A stretch of 64,000 nucleotides of DNA, from the NCBI RefSeq assembly GCF_029892565.1, contig NZ_JARXVH010000008.1, positions 1 to 64,000 of the forward strand, given 5' to 3'. The first letter of the stretch is position 1; the number at the start of each line of letters is the position of its first letter. The stretch is from Streptomyces pseudovenezuelae (GTDB lineage Bacteria; Actinomycetota; Actinomycetes; Streptomycetales; Streptomycetaceae). The notes under the pieces were generated by a model. That model made no database searches, had not been told where the DNA came from, and saw only the letters and a list, made by a program, of their open reading frames with translations. Below are positions 31,945-40,318 of this stretch, in pieces. A program made the position numbers and the translations under genes.

Positions 31945-34770
31945 ATGGCACCGCCCCTCTCCAGACGATCCCTTCTGCAGGCCGCCACCCTCGCCGCGGC
32001 CACACCCGCGACCGCACCCGCGCTCTCGTACGCGGCGACCGACCCCGCCACTGCCGTTACTCCCACCGCAGTCGCCATCCCCTCCACCTGGACCGTGCGC
32101 CCGTTCGCGCTGAACGACGTGGCGCTCGGCGCCGGTGTCTTCGCGGACAAACGGCGGTTGATGCTCGACCACGCCCGTGGTTACGACGTGAACCGGCTGT
32201 TGCAGGTCTTCCGTGCCAACGCCGGCCTCCCGACCGGCGACGCGGTCGCCCCCGGCGGCTGGGAGGGTCTCGACGGCGAGGCGAACGGGAACCTTCGCGG
32301 CCACTACACCGGCCACTTCCTCACCATGCTCGCCCAGGCCTACGCCGGCACCAGGGAGCAGGTGTTCGCGGACCGGATCGGCACGATGGTCGGCGCGCTG
32401 ACCGACGTACGGGCCGCTCTGCGCACGGATCCGGCCGTGCTGAGCGTGGCCGGCAGGTTCGGGGCCGCCGCCTTGAACGAGCGCGGGTCCTATCAGTACG
32501 TCGAGCTGCCACCGGCCGTCCTCGGCGCCGCCACCGCGATCACCCTCGCCGCATGGGTGAAGCCCGTGCACGACGACAACTGGGCGCGCGTCTTCGACTT
32601 CGGCGCCGACACCACCCGCTACCTCTACCTCGCCGCCCGCAACGCGAACGGCGTCCCGCGCTTCGCCGTCACGACGAGCGGGGCCGGCGGCGAGCAGGGG
32701 CTGAACGGCACCTCCGCGCTGCCGTCGAACGAGTGGAGCCACCTCGCGGTGACGATCGCGAACGGCACCGGGACGCTGTACGTCAACGGGGCGGCCGTGG
32801 CGCGCAGCACGGCGATGACCCTCACCCCGGCCGCCCTCGGCACCCTCGCCCACAACTGGCTCGGTCGCTCCAACTACCCCGCCGACCCCGTCTTCGCGGG
32901 CGCCTACGGCGGGTTCGACGTCTGGTCGCGCGCCCTGTCCGGCACCGAGATCGCCGAGTTGCAGGGCAGCCGGGCCGCCGACGCGTCGACGGGGCGCGGG
33001 GACCTGGCCTCGTACGCCTTCGACGAGACCACCGGCGGCAGCTTCGCGGACGCCTCAGGCCGTGGCCTGACCGCCACCCTGCGCCGCACCTGGGGCGGTC
33101 CCAGCCATCCCGGATATCTGGCCGCGTACCCGGAGACACAGTTCATCCAGCTGGAGTCGATGACCGGGAGCGACTACACGAAGGTGTGGGCGCCCTACTA
33201 CACCGCGCACAAGATCCTCCGTGGCCTGCTGGACGCGTACCCAGCCACGGACGACGACCGGGCCCTCGACCTGGCGTCCGGCATGGGCGACTGGATGTAC
33301 GCGCGTCTGTCCGTGCTACCCGCCGCGACCCTGCAGCGGATGTGGGGCATCTTCTCCAGTGGCGAGTTCGGCGGCATCGTCGAGGCGATCTGCGATCTGC
33401 ACGCGCTCACCGGAAAGGCCGAACACCTCGCGCTGGCCCGCCTGTTCGACCTCGACAAGTTGATCGACGCCTGCGCCGCGAACACCGACACGCTCGACGG
33501 ACTGCACGCCAACCAGCACATCCCGATCTTCACCGGCCTGGTCCGCCTGTACGACGCGACGGGCGAGGAGCGTTACCTGACGGCGGCGAGTAACTTCTGG
33601 GGCATGGTCGTACCGCATCGCATGTACGGCATCGGCGGCACCAGCACCGGGGAGTTCTGGAAGGCGCGGGACGTGATCGCGGGCACGATCGGCGCGACCA
33701 CCGCCGAGACGTGCTGCGCGTACAACCTGCTGAAGCTCAGCCGGACGCTGTTCTTCCACGAGCAGGCCCCGAAGTACATGGACTACTACGAACGGGCCCT
33801 CTACAACCAGGTGTTGGGCTCCAAGCAGGACACGGCGGACGCCGAGAAGCCGCTCGTCACCTACTTCATCGGGCTGACGCCGGGACACGTGCGCGACTAC
33901 ACACCCAAGCAGGGCACGACCTGCTGCGAGGGCACCGGCATGGAGAGCGCCACCAAGTACCAGGACTCGGTGTACTTCGCCGCGTCCGACGGTAGCGCCC
34001 TGTACGTCAACCTCTTCAGCCCGTCCCAACTCACCTGGGCGGACAAGGGCGTTACGGTCACCCAGACGACCGGCTACCCGCGCGATCAGGGCACCACGCT
34101 GACCATCGGGGGCGGCTCCGCGACCTTCGAGCTGCGGCTGCGGGTGCCGTCCTGGGCGACGGCCGGCTTCCGCGTCACGGTCAACGGGCGTGCGGTGTCG
34201 GGGAGTCCGACGCCGGGGAGCTACTTCGCCGTATCGCGGAGGTGGCGGGCCGGTGACACCGTGCGCGTCGCCGTACCGTTCCGACTCCGGGTCGAGAGGG
34301 CGCTGGATGACCCCGCACTCCAGACCCTGTTCCTCGGGCCGGTCAATCTGGTCGGCCGCAACTCGGCCACGGAGTACCTGGAGTTCGGCCTCTATCGCAA
34401 TGCCGGCCTCTCCGGTGACCTACTGCCGTCTCTGACCCTGGTAACCGGGAAGTCTCTCCACTTCACGCTGGACGGCACCGAGTTCGCCCCCTTCTTCGAG
34501 GGGACGGAGGATCCGACCCACGCCTACTTCAGGCGCTCGGAGCCGAGGGTGGTGTTCGGGAACACCGACTCCGGTGTGGCCAATCCGGCGAAGGCCGACG
34601 GCACGACTCTGCTCGACGAGATCTGGACCGGTGCGCCGTTCGGCGACAAGGGCGCGCTCGTTGCGCGCGTGCGGTCGACGGTGGAGGCGTGGGTGTCGGG
34701 CGGACTGCTCAGCGGGAGCGACGGGACGAAGGTCGTCAGCACGGCGGAGAGGGCTGTGTTCGCGCCCTGA
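31945..34770 (+). CDS. Secreted GH127 family enzyme with inserted LamG domain
   Basis: This 941-residue exported glycoside hydrolase is of the beta-L-arabinofuranosidase family (GH127). A twin-arginine signal is clear (SRRSLLQAATLAAATPATAPA, about 6-30). The catalytic barrel starts at ~50, is interrupted at about 160-375 by a LamG/concanavalin-like domain (ITLAAWVKP, WSHLAVTIANGTGTLYVNG, GGFDVWSRALS), and resumes at about 380. The zinc site of GH127 enzymes is recognisable: Glu588 and Cys590 in AETCCAYN, and Cys660-Cys661 in CCEGTGME. A C-terminal beta-domain completes it. It probably cuts arabinofuranosides of plant glycoproteins or similar glycans. It is divergent from the LAL regulator. 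Confidence 0.9.
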   Translation: MAPPLSRRSLLQAATLAAATPATAPALSYAATDPATAVTPTAVAIPSTWTVRPFALNDVALGAGVFADKRRLMLDHARGYDVNRLLQVFRANAGLPTGDAVAPGGWEGLDGEANGNLRGHYTGHFLTMLAQAYAGTREQVFADRIGTMVGALTDVRAALRTDPAVLSVAGRFGAAALNERGSYQYVELPPAVLGAATAITLAAWVKPVHDDNWARVFDFGADTTRYLYLAARNANGVPRFAVTTSGAGGEQGLNGTSALPSNEWSHLAVTIANGTGTLYVNGAAVARSTAMTLTPAALGTLAHNWLGRSNYPADPVFAGAYGGFDVWSRALSGTEIAELQGSRAADASTGRGDLASYAFDETTGGSFADASGRGLTATLRRTWGGPSHPGYLAAYPETQFIQLESMTGSDYTKVWAPYYTAHKILRGLLDAYPATDDDRALDLASGMGDWMYARLSVLPAATLQRMWGIFSSGEFGGIVEAICDLHALTGKAEHLALARLFDLDKLIDACAANTDTLDGLHANQHIPIFTGLVRLYDATGEERYLTAASNFWGMVVPHRMYGIGGTSTGEFWKARDVIAGTIGATTAETCCAYNLLKLSRTLFFHEQAPKYMDYYERALYNQVLGSKQDTADAEKPLVTYFIGLTPGHVRDYTPKQGTTCCEGTGMESATKYQDSVYFAASDGSALYVNLFSPSQLTWADKGVTVTQTTGYPRDQGTTLTIGGGSATFELRLRVPSWATAGFRVTVNGRAVSGSPTPGSYFAVSRRWRAGDTVRVAVPFRLRVERALDDPALQTLFLGPVNLVGRNSATEYLEFGLYRNAGLSGDLLPSLTLVTGKSLHFTLDGTEFAPFFEGTEDPTHAYFRRSEPRVVFGNTDSGVANPAKADGTTLLDEIWTGAPFGDKGALVARVRSTVEAWVSGGLLSGSDGTKVVSTAERAVFAP

Positions 34771-34825
34771 GCAGAGGTGACCAGCTAGGCGTGGAGCAGT
34801 GGGGCATGGGCCGAGGAGGCGTGGA

Positions 34826-35635
34826 CTAGGGCCGGCCGCGAGGCTTGCCCCGCTTGCCGCCTCCCTTGGCACCGCTCCCCTTGGCGCCACCGCCCCTCGT
34901 GCCGCCGCCCGTGCCACCCCGGCCACCCCGGCCCGTCGGCTTCGAGGGCGTCGCGGGCTTGCGGCGGGCGGTCGTCGGCTCGGCCCGCTTCGTCTTCGGC
35001 TCGGGGTCGGTCGCCTTGCGGCCCCGAGAGCTGTTGGCCGTGCGGCCTCGGACGATGCCGATGAAGTCCTCGACCAGGTCGGTGGTGGCGTCCTCGGGCC
35101 AGGACAGGGCCACGCTCGACTCCGGGGCGTCCACGACCGGGCGGAAGGTGAGGTCCTTGCGGTGGTGGAGTCGGGCCAGGGACTGGGGCACGATCAGCAG
35201 GCCCACGCCCGCCGCCACCAGTTCGACGGCGTCGGCGGTGGTCGGGGGGCGCTCGAAGGCGGGCTCCCCCGGCGGCCGGTCCCAGTCGAAGACGTCGTCC
35301 AGAGGGTGGAAGAGGACCTCGTCGGCGAGATCGCCCACGGTCACCTCCTCCACCGCCGTGATCACGTGGTCCTTGGGGACCACCACGACCGTCGTCTCGG
35401 TGTAGAGGGGAATCGCGCTGAGGAACGTACGGTCGACCGGCAGCCGTACGAACGCCGCGTCGGCCTCACCGGCGCGCAGCAGCTCGGGCGCCTCTGCGGC
35501 CTCCGCCTGGCGGAGGACCAGGGGGACGTCCGGCAGACGCTCGTTCCAGACCCGCACCCACTTGGCGGGCGTCACCCCCGGGACGTACGCCAGCCGGAAT
35601 GTCGGGGATGTTGCGGAGTCCGCGGAGCCTGTCAC
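34826..35635 (-). CDS. LysR-type substrate-binding domain protein without DNA-binding domain
   Basis: This 269-residue protein has a LysR effector-binding fold over ~10-200 (FRLAYVPGVTPAKW, GEADAAFVRLPV, VVVVPKDHVI, LVAAGVGLLIVPQSLARL) but no N-terminal helix-turn-helix. A highly basic Lys/Arg/Gly-rich tail of about 65 residues follows (GGRGGTGGGTRGGG type), like the tails of actinobacterial nucleic-acid-binding proteins. It may bind a ligand and contact DNA through the tail; that is inference. It is divergent from a DUF5997 gene with 58 bases between them, and I believe this pairing recurs in Streptomyces. Confidence 0.82.
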   Translation of the reverse strand: MTGSADSATSPTFRLAYVPGVTPAKWVRVWNERLPDVPLVLRQAEAAEAPELLRAGEADAAFVRLPVDRTFLSAIPLYTETTVVVVPKDHVITAVEEVTVGDLADEVLFHPLDDVFDWDRPPGEPAFERPPTTADAVELVAAGVGLLIVPQSLARLHHRKDLTFRPVVDAPESSVALSWPEDATTDLVEDFIGIVRGRTANSSRGRKATDPEPKTKRAEPTTARRKPATPSKPTGRGGRGGTGGGTRGGGAKGSGAKGGGKRGKPRGRP

Positions 35636-35693
35636 CCCGCCAGATTACCGTCCGTGGTCGGCGGCCTCTCACACGATCGATACCCTGGACACC

Positions 35694-36083
35694 ATGAAGT
35701 CGCACCAGAGCACCCAGACCATGAAGCCCGCCACCGCGGCGAAGAAGCTGGGTGTGTACCTCGATGCCACCCCCGCCGAGTTCCGCGAGGGCGACGTCTC
35801 GCGCGCCACGCTCGACGAGCTCCAGGCGAATCCGCCCGAGTGGCTGCGCGAGCTGCGGGCCAACGGGCCGCACCCGCGTCCGGTGGTCGCGGCGAAGCTG
35901 GGGATCTCCATCTCGGGTCTCGCCCGCGGCGGTATCACCGAGGCGCTCACCACCGAGCAGATCGAGGCCGTCAAGCAGGACGCGCCCGAGTGGCTGGAGA
36001 AGGAGCGCGCCACCCAGGCCGAGGTCCGCAAGGAGGCCGCGCGCATCAAGCAGCGGGACGCGGAGCGCGAAGCCGGTTCCTGA
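35694..36083 (+). CDS. DUF5997 family protein
   Basis: This 129-residue soluble protein has TAAKKLGVYLDATPAEFREG, a helical middle with PPEWLRELRANGPHPRPVVAAKLGIS, and a Lys/Glu/Arg-rich C-terminal helix. It matches the uncharacterised actinobacterial DUF5997 family as far as I recall. The segment VVAAKLGISISGLARGGIT could be a helix-turn-helix. ATG 35694 is taken; ATG 35721 is a possible internal start. Function unknown. Confidence 0.82.
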   Translation: MKSHQSTQTMKPATAAKKLGVYLDATPAEFREGDVSRATLDELQANPPEWLRELRANGPHPRPVVAAKLGISISGLARGGITEALTTEQIEAVKQDAPEWLEKERATQAEVRKEAARIKQRDAEREAGS

Positions 36084-36301
36084 CTCCGCCTTCTTGATCC
36101 CGCCTTCTTGATCCCGGCTGCCTGATCCCGTTCCGGCGACGGTGAGTTGTCGGCCGGACTCTGTGTGTACACGGAATCCGGTTCTGACGGCCCATTAAGA
36201 CGAAGGTCACAAAAGCGTATCGGACATATCGCGCTTCAACCTTCACACGGGGCACACAAGTTGGCTAAGTTGACTCTTAGGTCGCATGACTTCCTCCGGC
36301 G

Positions 36302-36480
36302 GACCCCGTCGGGTCGCGCGACCTCCGCTGAGTCCGGTTCGCCTTCGTGGCCGCCGGAGCCGGGGACCCAACCGATTCATGGGGTGAATCGGCCCAATTG
36401 CCCGTCGGGGCAAGGGCCGTAGGGCATGCCTTCCGGAATTGACCGCCCGAACCCGACAGCTAACTCGGTAGGCGGAGTAC
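36302..36480 (+). ncRNA. c-di-AMP (ydaO-yuaA type) riboswitch
   Basis: The 5' leader of the NlpC/P60-like gene carries the conserved blocks of the ydaO element: CCGCTGAGTCCGG, CCGGAGCCGGGGACCCA, GGGGTGAATCGG, GGGCCGTAGGG and CCCGACAGCTAACTCGGTAG, in the right order. The gene's own ribosome site GGAAGGAG (36481-36488) follows at once, with the start at 36499. In Streptomyces this class senses cyclic di-AMP and turns off cell-wall hydrolase genes. Boundaries are approximate. It accounts for most of the 415-base gap 36084-36498; the upstream part is AT-richer and likely holds the promoter. Confidence 0.9.
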
Positions 36481-36498
36481 GGAAGGAGTACGGCTCCC

Positions 36499-38253
36499 AT
36501 GGCGCCGGAACGAATGCCGCGCGCGGGAGGCTTCGGCCAGCCCGGCATGCGCAACTCCGCTTTGGCAACGGCGGCCCTCACCTCGGTGGCCCTGTTCTCG
36601 CAGACCGCCGATGCCGCGCCCCAGGCCGTTGACGACGGCCCGAGCCGCGAAGAGGTCCAGCAACGGGTCAGCACGCTCTACGACCGGGCCGAGAGCGACA
36701 CCGGAAACTTCAACGCGACTCGCGCGATGACGGCGAGCACCCGGGGACGGGGCGCATCGACCGGCAACATCCCCCGCCAGGCCTCGGACCCCGAGCTCGA
36801 CAACGTCGCCCGGCGCTGGTTCGACGCGGCGCGCAGCTCGGTGGGGCCGACGATTCCGGCGGTGCTGCCGGCCGACCGGATGCCCGCCCGCCCTGCCGTA
36901 CCCCGGCCCGCGCGCCCGGCCGACGATCTCATCGAGCGCAAGCGTGACGTGCCCGAACTCCCCGCGGGTCCCACCGCCCGCCCGGTGGCGGAACTGACGG
37001 CGGGCCCGGTCGCGGAACTGACCGCCGGCCCCGCCCCGGCGCTGACGGGCCGCGCCATCGCCGCCCTGCCGGCCGTGCCCACGCCCCGGCCGGAACTCCA
37101 GCCCGCGGTCCTCAGAGGGCTGCCCCCGACGGCCCCCGCCACACCCTCGCGCCAGGCCTCGCTGCGGACGGCCAAGGAGCGCAACCAGCGCAAGCTCGCC
37201 ACGGCCCGTGAGCTGCTCTCCCGGTACACCGGGCAGCGGACCGCACCGGCCCTGGCGATCGAGGCCGCGCCCGCCCCGGTCGCCGCCCCGTGGTCCGACA
37301 CGGCGCAGCAGGCCCAGCGCATGGCCGAGGAGGAGTGGCGGCTACGGCAGCCGAGCGTCCTGGACACCGGGGTACCGGCCGCCCAGACCTGGCAGCCGAA
37401 CGCCTACGACACCGGCGCGATACCCGCTCAGACGTGGCAGTCCGGCGGCTTCGACACCGGGGCCATGCCTGCACAGAACTGGCAGTCCGGCGGCTTCGAC
37501 ACGGGCGCGATACCCACGCAGAACTGGCAGCCCAGCGTCCTCGACACCGGGGCCATGCCTGCGCAGAACTGGCAGCCCAGCGCCTACGACACCGGGGCGG
37601 TTCCCGCTCAGAACTGGCAGCCCAGCGTCCTGGACACCGGGGCGACTCCGGCCCAGAACTGGCAGCCCAGCGTCCTGGACACCGGGGCGACTCCGGCCCA
37701 GAACTGGCAGCCCAGCGTGCTGGACACCGGAGTGCCGGCCGCCCAGGCCTGGCAGCCGAACGCCTACGACACCGGCGCGGTACCTGCCCCGACGTGGCAG
37801 CCCGGCGTCCTCGACACCGGCGCGATACCCGCCCAGAACTGGCAGCCGAGCGTCCTCGACACCGGTGTCCCCGCCGACCTCGGTCCCGCCGTCGGCAGCA
37901 AGGCCGAGCGGGCGATCGCCTTCGCGCGTGCGCAGATCGGCCGGCCGTGCGTCTGGGGCTCGATCGGTCCGGGCTCGTACGACGACTCCGGCCTCACCCA
38001 GACCGCCTGGAAGTCCGCGGGGGTCGCGCTGCCGCGCGCCGCGCAGGAACAGGCGAGTGCCGGTACGGTCGTGCCCCTCGCCGAGAGCCGGCCGGGGGAC
38101 CTGATCTTCTACAACGACAACTTCAGCCACGTCGGCATCTACACCGGCGACGGCATGATGGTCCACGCCCCGGGCCCCGGCACCTGCGTACGCGAGGAGT
38201 CCGTCTACTACGCCGGGGAGGCCGCGGTCCGTATCGCCGTGCGTCCCGTCTGA
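36499..38253 (+). CDS. Secreted NlpC/P60-like protein lacking the catalytic Cys
   Basis: This 584-residue exported protein has an N-terminal export signal (LATAALTSVALFSQTADAAP, about 17-36), a helical region, an Ala/Pro-rich region, a 15-residue tandem repeat (about 284-459) and a C-terminal NlpC/P60 fold (about 466-584). Active members read YDCSGL; here it is YDDSGL, with Asp496 (codon 37984-37986, GAC) at the nucleophile position, two base changes from Cys. The His region (NFSHVGIYTGDGMMVHAP) is kept. A Cys appears instead in GRPCVWGS, a common variant site. The protein is thus probably a non-hydrolytic wall-binding or regulatory homologue. A c-di-AMP riboswitch controls it. Confidence 0.88.
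   Translation: MAPERMPRAGGFGQPGMRNSALATAALTSVALFSQTADAAPQAVDDGPSREEVQQRVSTLYDRAESDTGNFNATRAMTASTRGRGASTGNIPRQASDPELDNVARRWFDAARSSVGPTIPAVLPADRMPARPAVPRPARPADDLIERKRDVPELPAGPTARPVAELTAGPVAELTAGPAPALTGRAIAALPAVPTPRPELQPAVLRGLPPTAPATPSRQASLRTAKERNQRKLATARELLSRYTGQRTAPALAIEAAPAPVAAPWSDTAQQAQRMAEEEWRLRQPSVLDTGVPAAQTWQPNAYDTGAIPAQTWQSGGFDTGAMPAQNWQSGGFDTGAIPTQNWQPSVLDTGAMPAQNWQPSAYDTGAVPAQNWQPSVLDTGATPAQNWQPSVLDTGATPAQNWQPSVLDTGVPAAQAWQPNAYDTGAVPAPTWQPGVLDTGAIPAQNWQPSVLDTGVPADLGPAVGSKAERAIAFARAQIGRPCVWGSIGPGSYDDSGLTQTAWKSAGVALPRAAQEQASAGTVVPLAESRPGDLIFYNDNFSHVGIYTGDGMMVHAPGPGTCVREESVYYAGEAAVRIAVRPV
37348..37875 (+). repeat. 45-base tandem repeat inside the NlpC/P60-like gene
   Basis: About 11 full copies and a partial twelfth of a 45-base unit encode the pattern QPSVLDTGAxPAQNW with variants (QPNAYDTGAIPAQTW, QSGGFDTGAMPAQNW). 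Two adjacent units at about 37617-37706 are almost identical in DNA, which points to recent copying. The encoded region is probably an extended spacer or wall-binding stalk. Copy number should vary between strains. Confidence 0.9.
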
Positions 38254-38318
38254 CCTCCACCGACACCCACCGACTTCCACCACACAGCCACTCCCCCGTC
38301 CAGCTATATCGTCTAGTC

Positions 38319-38343
38319 ATTTGCCTAGAAGGTTTAGGTAAAT
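38319..38343. promoter_or_regulatory. Inverted repeat upstream of TetR gene, probable operator
   Basis: ATTTGCCTA and TAGGTAAAT are inverted with a 7-base spacer and one mismatch. The site lies about 40 bases upstream of the TetR start in an unusually AT-rich stretch, as expected for an autoregulated TetR promoter. Confidence 0.6.
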
Positions 38344-38383
38344 GCATACTCGATAGCGCCGAAGCCCAACGGGAGGAGTGGCT

Positions 38384-38953
38384 GTGGTGCGTGCGGGACT
38401 GTCCGCGGAGCGGCTGGCGCAGGCGGGTGCCGAGCTGGCCGACGAGGTCGGCTTCGAGCACGTGACCGTCTCGGCGCTCGCGCGGCGCTTCGACGTCAAG
38501 GTCGCGAGCCTGTACTCGCACGTGAAGAGCTCACAGGACCTGAAGACGAGGATCGCCCTGCTCGCCCTGGAGGAGATGGCCGACCGGGCCGCCGGGGCAC
38601 TCGCGGGGCGGGCCGGCAAGGACGCCCTGACCGCTCTGGCGAACGTCTACCGCGACTACGCCCGCGCCCACCCCGGCCGCTACGACGCGGCCCGGCTGCG
38701 GCTGGCCCCCGAAGCGGCTGCCGCGAGCGCCGGTGTACGGCACGCGCAGATGACCCGCGCCGTCCTGCGCGGCTACGACCTGACGGACCCGGACGAGACA
38801 CATGCGGTCCGACTGCTCGGCAGCGTCTTTCACGGGTACGTGAGTCTGGAGCTGGCGGGCGGGTTCAGTCACAGCGCCCCCGACTCGCAGGAGAGCTGGA
38901 CCCGCACTCTGGACGCCCTCGACTCACTGTTGCGGAACTGGCCGGCGCCCTGA
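38384..38953 (+). CDS. TetR-family transcriptional regulator
   Basis: This ~189-residue repressor-type protein has a helix-turn-helix at about 25-50 (VSALARRFDVKVASLYSHVKS) and a C-terminal ligand domain of the TetR_C_33/WHG kind (GYVSLELAGGFSH). Three in-frame GTGs lie at 38378, 38384 and 38387. The ribosome site GGAGGA ends at 38377, so 38378 is too close and 38384 or 38387 is right. It is 33 bases upstream of the SGNH hydrolase gene on the same strand and probably regulates it. Confidence 0.9.
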   Translation: MVRAGLSAERLAQAGAELADEVGFEHVTVSALARRFDVKVASLYSHVKSSQDLKTRIALLALEEMADRAAGALAGRAGKDALTALANVYRDYARAHPGRYDAARLRLAPEAAAASAGVRHAQMTRAVLRGYDLTDPDETHAVRLLGSVFHGYVSLELAGGFSHSAPDSQESWTRTLDALDSLLRNWPAP

Positions 38954-38986
38954 CCAACCACCCACCTCTATCAACAGGTTGAGACC

Positions 38987-40171
38987 ATGGACACCCCCCA
39001 GCGCGACTGGACCACCACGTACATCTCCGCCGAACTGCTGCGCGGCGCCCTCGACGTCGAGCACACCGAGCACGGCGTACTGCCGCACCGGCTGCCCGCC
39101 CGGGCCCGCGCCCAGTGCGACGACCCGCAGTTGGCCATGGTCGAGGCCCAACCGTCCGGCGTACGGCTGGTGTTCCGCACCCGCGCGACCGCCGTGGAAC
39201 TGGACACGCTGCCCACCAAGCGCGTCTACGTCGGTGCCCCGCCCCGTCCGGACGGCGTGTACGACCTGCTCGTCGACGGCCGCCCGGCCGGTCAGGGCAG
39301 TGTGCCGGGCGGCAACGCCCTGACCATCGACATGGCCAAGGGGACCGCCGAGGTCGTGCGGGGCGAGATCGGCACGCTACGTTTCGACGGACTGCCCGGC
39401 GAGTCGAAGGTCGTCGAGATCTGGCTCCCGCACGACGAGGCCACGGAACTCGTCGCGCTGCGCACCGACGCCCCGATCGAGCCCGCGCCGGACTCGGGTC
39501 GCCCGGTGTGGCTGCATCACGGGAGCTCGATCAGTCACGGCTCCTTCGCCGCGACGCCGACCACGACCTGGCCGGCGCTCGCCGCCTCCCTCGGCGGTGT
39601 GGAGCTGATCAACCTCGGGCTCGGCGGCAGCGCCCTGCTGGACCCGTTCACCGCGCGCGCCCTGCGCGACACCCCGGCCGACCTGATCAGCGTCAAGATC
39701 GGCATCAACCTGGTGAACACCGACGTGATGCGCCTGCGCGCCTTCACTCCCGCCGTGCACGGCTTCCTCGACACCGTCCGCGAGGGCCACCCGACCACTC
39801 CCCTGCTGGTCGTCTCCCCCATCCTCTGTCCGATCCACGAGAACACGCCCGGCCCCAGCGCAGCGGACTTCGGCGCGCTGGCCGACGGACAGCTGCGGTT
39901 CAAGGCGATGGGCGATCCGGCCGAAGTGGCCGAGGGGAAGCTGACGTTGAGCGTCATCCGGGACGAGCTGGCGCGGATCGTGGAGCGGCGGCAGCCCGAG
40001 GATCCCAACCTGCACTATCTCGACGGACGCGAGCTGTACGGCGAGGACGACTTCGCCGAACTGCCGCTCCCCGACGACCTCCACCCGGACGCCGCCACCC
40101 ATCGCAGCATGGGCAAGCGCTTCGCGGGCCTGGCCTTCGCCACGGAGGGCGCCTTCGGCACCATGTCCTGA
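38987..40171 (+). CDS. SGNH/GDSL hydrolase with N-terminal beta-domain
   Basis: This 394-residue esterase has two domains. Residues ~1-165 form a beta-sandwich like the N-terminal domain of SsfX3-type hydrolases. Residues ~170-390 are an SGNH hydrolase with Ser in HHGSSISHG, Gly in NLGLGGSALLDP, Asn in GINLVNTD and an Asp-x-x-His in LPDDLHPDAATH. No signal peptide is seen, so it is probably intracellular and acts on acyl or acetyl esters. Start ATG 38987. It forms a likely operon with the TetR gene. Confidence 0.9.
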   Translation: MDTPQRDWTTTYISAELLRGALDVEHTEHGVLPHRLPARARAQCDDPQLAMVEAQPSGVRLVFRTRATAVELDTLPTKRVYVGAPPRPDGVYDLLVDGRPAGQGSVPGGNALTIDMAKGTAEVVRGEIGTLRFDGLPGESKVVEIWLPHDEATELVALRTDAPIEPAPDSGRPVWLHHGSSISHGSFAATPTTTWPALAASLGGVELINLGLGGSALLDPFTARALRDTPADLISVKIGINLVNTDVMRLRAFTPAVHGFLDTVREGHPTTPLLVVSPILCPIHENTPGPSAADFGALADGQLRFKAMGDPAEVAEGKLTLSVIRDELARIVERRQPEDPNLHYLDGRELYGEDDFAELPLPDDLHPDAATHRSMGKRFAGLAFATEGAFGTMS

Positions 40172-40318
40172 GGCTGCCGCGCCGGTGAGGACATGAAAGC
40201 GTGCGGGCCGCCACTCCCCCGTGCCGGCGGCCCGCACGGACGACGAAAGTCTCGGGCACCACTGGACGTCGCCGGTATGGGTAGAACTGCGTACGCGGCG
40301 AACGAGCGGAGGAGGAAC

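Noticed and set aside
31773..32150. Upstream extension of the LAL regulator frame to 32150
   Set aside because: It overlaps the divergent GH127 gene and its promoter and lacks any LAL similarity. The ATPase domain begins at the GTG at 31772.
37348..37875. CRISPR-like array
   Set aside because: The 45-base units are contiguous, in frame and encode a protein repeat; there are no spacers. No other CRISPR-like array was seen in the window.
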